Shown piece after piece: positions 62,722-64,000 of a DNA stretch of 64,000 nucleotides. A program made the translations under genes and the position numbers. The stretch covers positions 1,240,001 to 1,304,000 of the forward strand of contig NZ_CP170485.1 of the NCBI RefSeq assembly GCF_052055585.1, given 5' to 3'. The first letter of the stretch is position 1. Each line of letters starts with the position of its first letter. Under the pieces are notes generated by a model. It ran no database searches. It saw only the letters and a list, made by a program, of their open reading frames with translations, and was not told the origin of the DNA. This DNA comes from Oceanicaulis sp052055585. Its GTDB lineage: Bacteria; Pseudomonadota; Alphaproteobacteria; Caulobacterales; Maricaulaceae.

Positions 62722-62869
62722 ATCTAGCTCTAACTGTTCAGGTTTTTCTCAAGGGACGCCGCAGAATCGTGCGCTGCCGGACAGTCCCACAAATAGATCC
62801 GCTTTTGAAGCTGATCTTGCGAGCTCAGTGGGAGAGCGTGTCGCTGGACGTCGCCGGTTGGCGTGAAAC

Positions 62870-63478
62870 TCAGAAGAACGGGATCAGCCCGCGATTGAGC
62901 CGCCGTTCGCAGCGACTGATCTGGGCGTCATACCGTTCGGTATCGGTTTGAACCGTACGGGCGGCGCGCAGCAGCCAGTCCTTGCTGGCATAGGTGCGAC
63001 GGTTATAGCCGCCATGGCCCTCGTGATACGCCAGATAGAGCGAGTAAGGGTCATCCAGAGAAATGCCGGACAGCCGTTGGGATTTGTTGGCGTACCAACC
63101 GATGAAGTCCACGGCGTCGCCGAAATCGTCCCGATCCGCGCCGCGACGCCCCGTGTCCTCGCGATACCAGTCCCAGGTGCTGTTGAGCGCTTGGGCGTAT
63201 CCATAAGCGGAGGAGGGGCGTGCGCCCGGGATGACGCCCAGAAGGCGGCGGCGTGCGGGGCGGGCGTGTCGGTTGAAACTCGATTCCTTCTTCAGGAAGG
63301 CGAGCTGGGTTCCGGGCGAGATGCCCCATCGGCGCTCAGTGCGCTGCAAGTCACGCCACCAGCTGCGGTTGTCCTGAAGGATAAGGCAAGCATCATGAAC
63401 CTGATCGGGCGGTCCGGATGCACACCCTGACAGCAGCATGAGGCCAACCAGGCCGAGAATGACAGAGCGCATCACCAT
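62870..63478 (-). CDS. Lytic transglycosylase-like lipoprotein (SLT domain)
   Basis: The 202-residue protein has a lipoprotein signal (GLVGLMLLSGC) and a lysozyme-like SLT domain: LAFLKKESSFNRHARP with the probable catalytic Glu near residue 64, PSSAYGYAQALNSTWDWY, and LYLAYHEGHGGYNRRTY. It probably cleaves glycan strands, making the anhydro sugars that AnmK recycles. Starts at 63478, 63472 or GTG 63499 are possible. Confidence 0.87.
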   Translation of the reverse strand: MVMRSVILGLVGLMLLSGCASGPPDQVHDACLILQDNRSWWRDLQRTERRWGISPGTQLAFLKKESSFNRHARPARRRLLGVIPGARPSSAYGYAQALNSTWDWYREDTGRRGADRDDFGDAVDFIGWYANKSQRLSGISLDDPYSLYLAYHEGHGGYNRRTYASKDWLLRAARTVQTDTERYDAQISRCERRLNRGLIPFF

Positions 63479-63530
63479 GGCGGCACTTTGGCCTGACACG
63501 GTTAACTGGCGGTGAAACGCGCGGCCCCCG

Positions 63531-63566
63531 AAAAAGAAAACGCACGCTGGTGACAGCGTGCGTTAC
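63531..63566 (-). terminator. Terminator after the beta-barrel gene
   Basis: On the minus strand AACGCACGCTG and CAGCGTGCGTT form a perfect stem over a 4-base loop, followed by TTTTCTTTTT. It lies about 150 bp past the stop of the gene at the right edge. Confidence 0.88.
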
Positions 63567-63585
63567 CGAATTGAGGGATTGTGAG

Positions 63586-63618
63586 GGGTCGGCGCGCCTG
63601 CGTCGCACGCGCCGACCC
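63586..63618. repeat. Second hairpin in the 3' region
   Basis: GGGTCGGCGCG and CGCGCCGACCC pair perfectly over an 11-base loop, between the beta-barrel stop and the terminator. It could be a 3' UTR structure or part of a small RNA. Confidence 0.55.
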
Positions 63619-63714
63619 AATGTCTTCGCCGTCAATGCATGGGGTCAGGACAGGAAGACCATCAAGTCCTAACAGATTCCCCTCATGCGTGCAATCGGCC
63701 TATGTGAAGTTGTT

Positions 63715-64000
63715 CTAGAATGTCAGGCGGATAACCAGACGAGCGACATGGCGCACGAAGTCATCACGGACGTCGGCGTCATAGGCGAAGGTGAAGGTCG
63801 AATAGTCGGAGCCTGCACTGAAGCCGAAGCCCAGAAGGGCGCCGGAATTGGCCAGTTGCTCGGACCGCAGCGTGAACGGATTGCCGTCCTCGCCGAACTG
63901 AGCCGTGGTTTCGCCGCCAGAGCTTGAGAACTCACCCCGATAACCCACGCGAATGGAGGGGGCCCACCAGGAGGTGTCGGTGCCGAAGCGACGCGCCAGC
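63715..64000 (-). CDS. Outer-membrane beta-barrel (autotransporter-type), C-terminal fragment
   Basis: The frame is open to the right edge and codes the C terminus of a beta-barrel: alternating strands such as SIRVGYRGEFSSSG and SALLGFGFSA-like segments, a final RLVIRLTF with terminal Phe, the signal for BAM-mediated assembly. The rest lies outside the window, so the passenger, if any, is unseen. Confidence 0.75.
   Translation of the reverse strand, partial: LARRFGTDTSWWAPSIRVGYRGEFSSSGGETTAQFGEDGNPFTLRSEQLANSGALLGFGFSAGSDYSTFTFAYDADVRDDFVRHVARLVIRLTF

Overview
This 64-kb window is a chromosomal stretch of a GC-rich alphaproteobacterium, most likely of the Maricaulales/Hyphomonadaceae (Oceanicaulis- or Maricaulis-like). 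That placement is inference. It rests on mitochondrial-type genes (an ATP12 chaperone and an NDUFA12-like complex I subunit), the alphaproteobacterial order NDUFA12-mlaD-DUF2155-aat, an iscR-led suf operon with two cysteine desulfurases, a bactofilin next to an M23 hydrolase, and several MlaD/AsmA/AMIN-type envelope genes. I see no rRNA, tRNA, CRISPR array, IS element or prophage. Most of the window is tightly packed housekeeping sequence.

Layout. 1-2984: HAD phosphatase (cut at the left edge), ATP12, acyl-CoA carboxylase beta subunit. 2981-4536: an AT-rich putative phage abortive-infection gene on the minus strand, then about 700 bp of non-coding palindromic repeats. 4537-9357: RNase D, then a phospholipid cluster (LplT-like MFS, two PlsC-like acyltransferases, and a TetR regulator with two clear operators around its promoter). 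9507-16045: aspS, two exported pentapeptide-repeat proteins, and a protein derived from B12-dependent ribonucleotide reductase that seems to have lost the catalytic core. 16289-22277: NDUFA12, MlaD, DUF2155, aat, the accC-accB-aroQ operon, thiS-thiG, a VOC protein. 22279-32729: lipoprotein, DsbA-like oxidoreductase, M48 peptidase, RNase E, amidase, PBP1A. 32843-37281: prfB with its programmed frameshift, bactofilin plus M23 hydrolase, DUF455, Bcp. 37373-42663: AsmA/YhdP-like protein, anmK, alpha/beta hydrolase. 42897-51222: the iscR-suf operon, interrupted after sufB by an AT-rich foreign ORF. 51299-64000: GST, diguanylate cyclase, DEAD-box helicase, two amidohydrolases, class D beta-lactamase-like protein, Cys-rich secreted protein, parE, 2OG-Fe(II) oxygenase, lytic transglycosylase, and the end of an outer-membrane beta-barrel protein.

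The two most unusual signals are both AT-rich genes sitting against the stop codon of a housekeeping gene. First, the putative abortive-infection gene is preceded by a run of ten C. An ATG upstream of the run is out of frame with the gene at ten C but would be in frame at eight or eleven, which is the layout of a phase-variable contingency locus, here on a defence-type gene. Second, the ORF after sufB ends with an imperfect copy (26 of 33 bases) of the 3' end of sufB, as if a small element had inserted there and regenerated the operon junction.

How genes work together: suf genes build Fe-S clusters under IscR; accB/accC and the acyltransferases feed lipid synthesis and turnover; mrcA, amidase, M23 hydrolase, bactofilin, lytic transglycosylase and anmK cover cell-wall growth and recycling; RNase E, RNase D and the DEAD-box helicase handle RNA.
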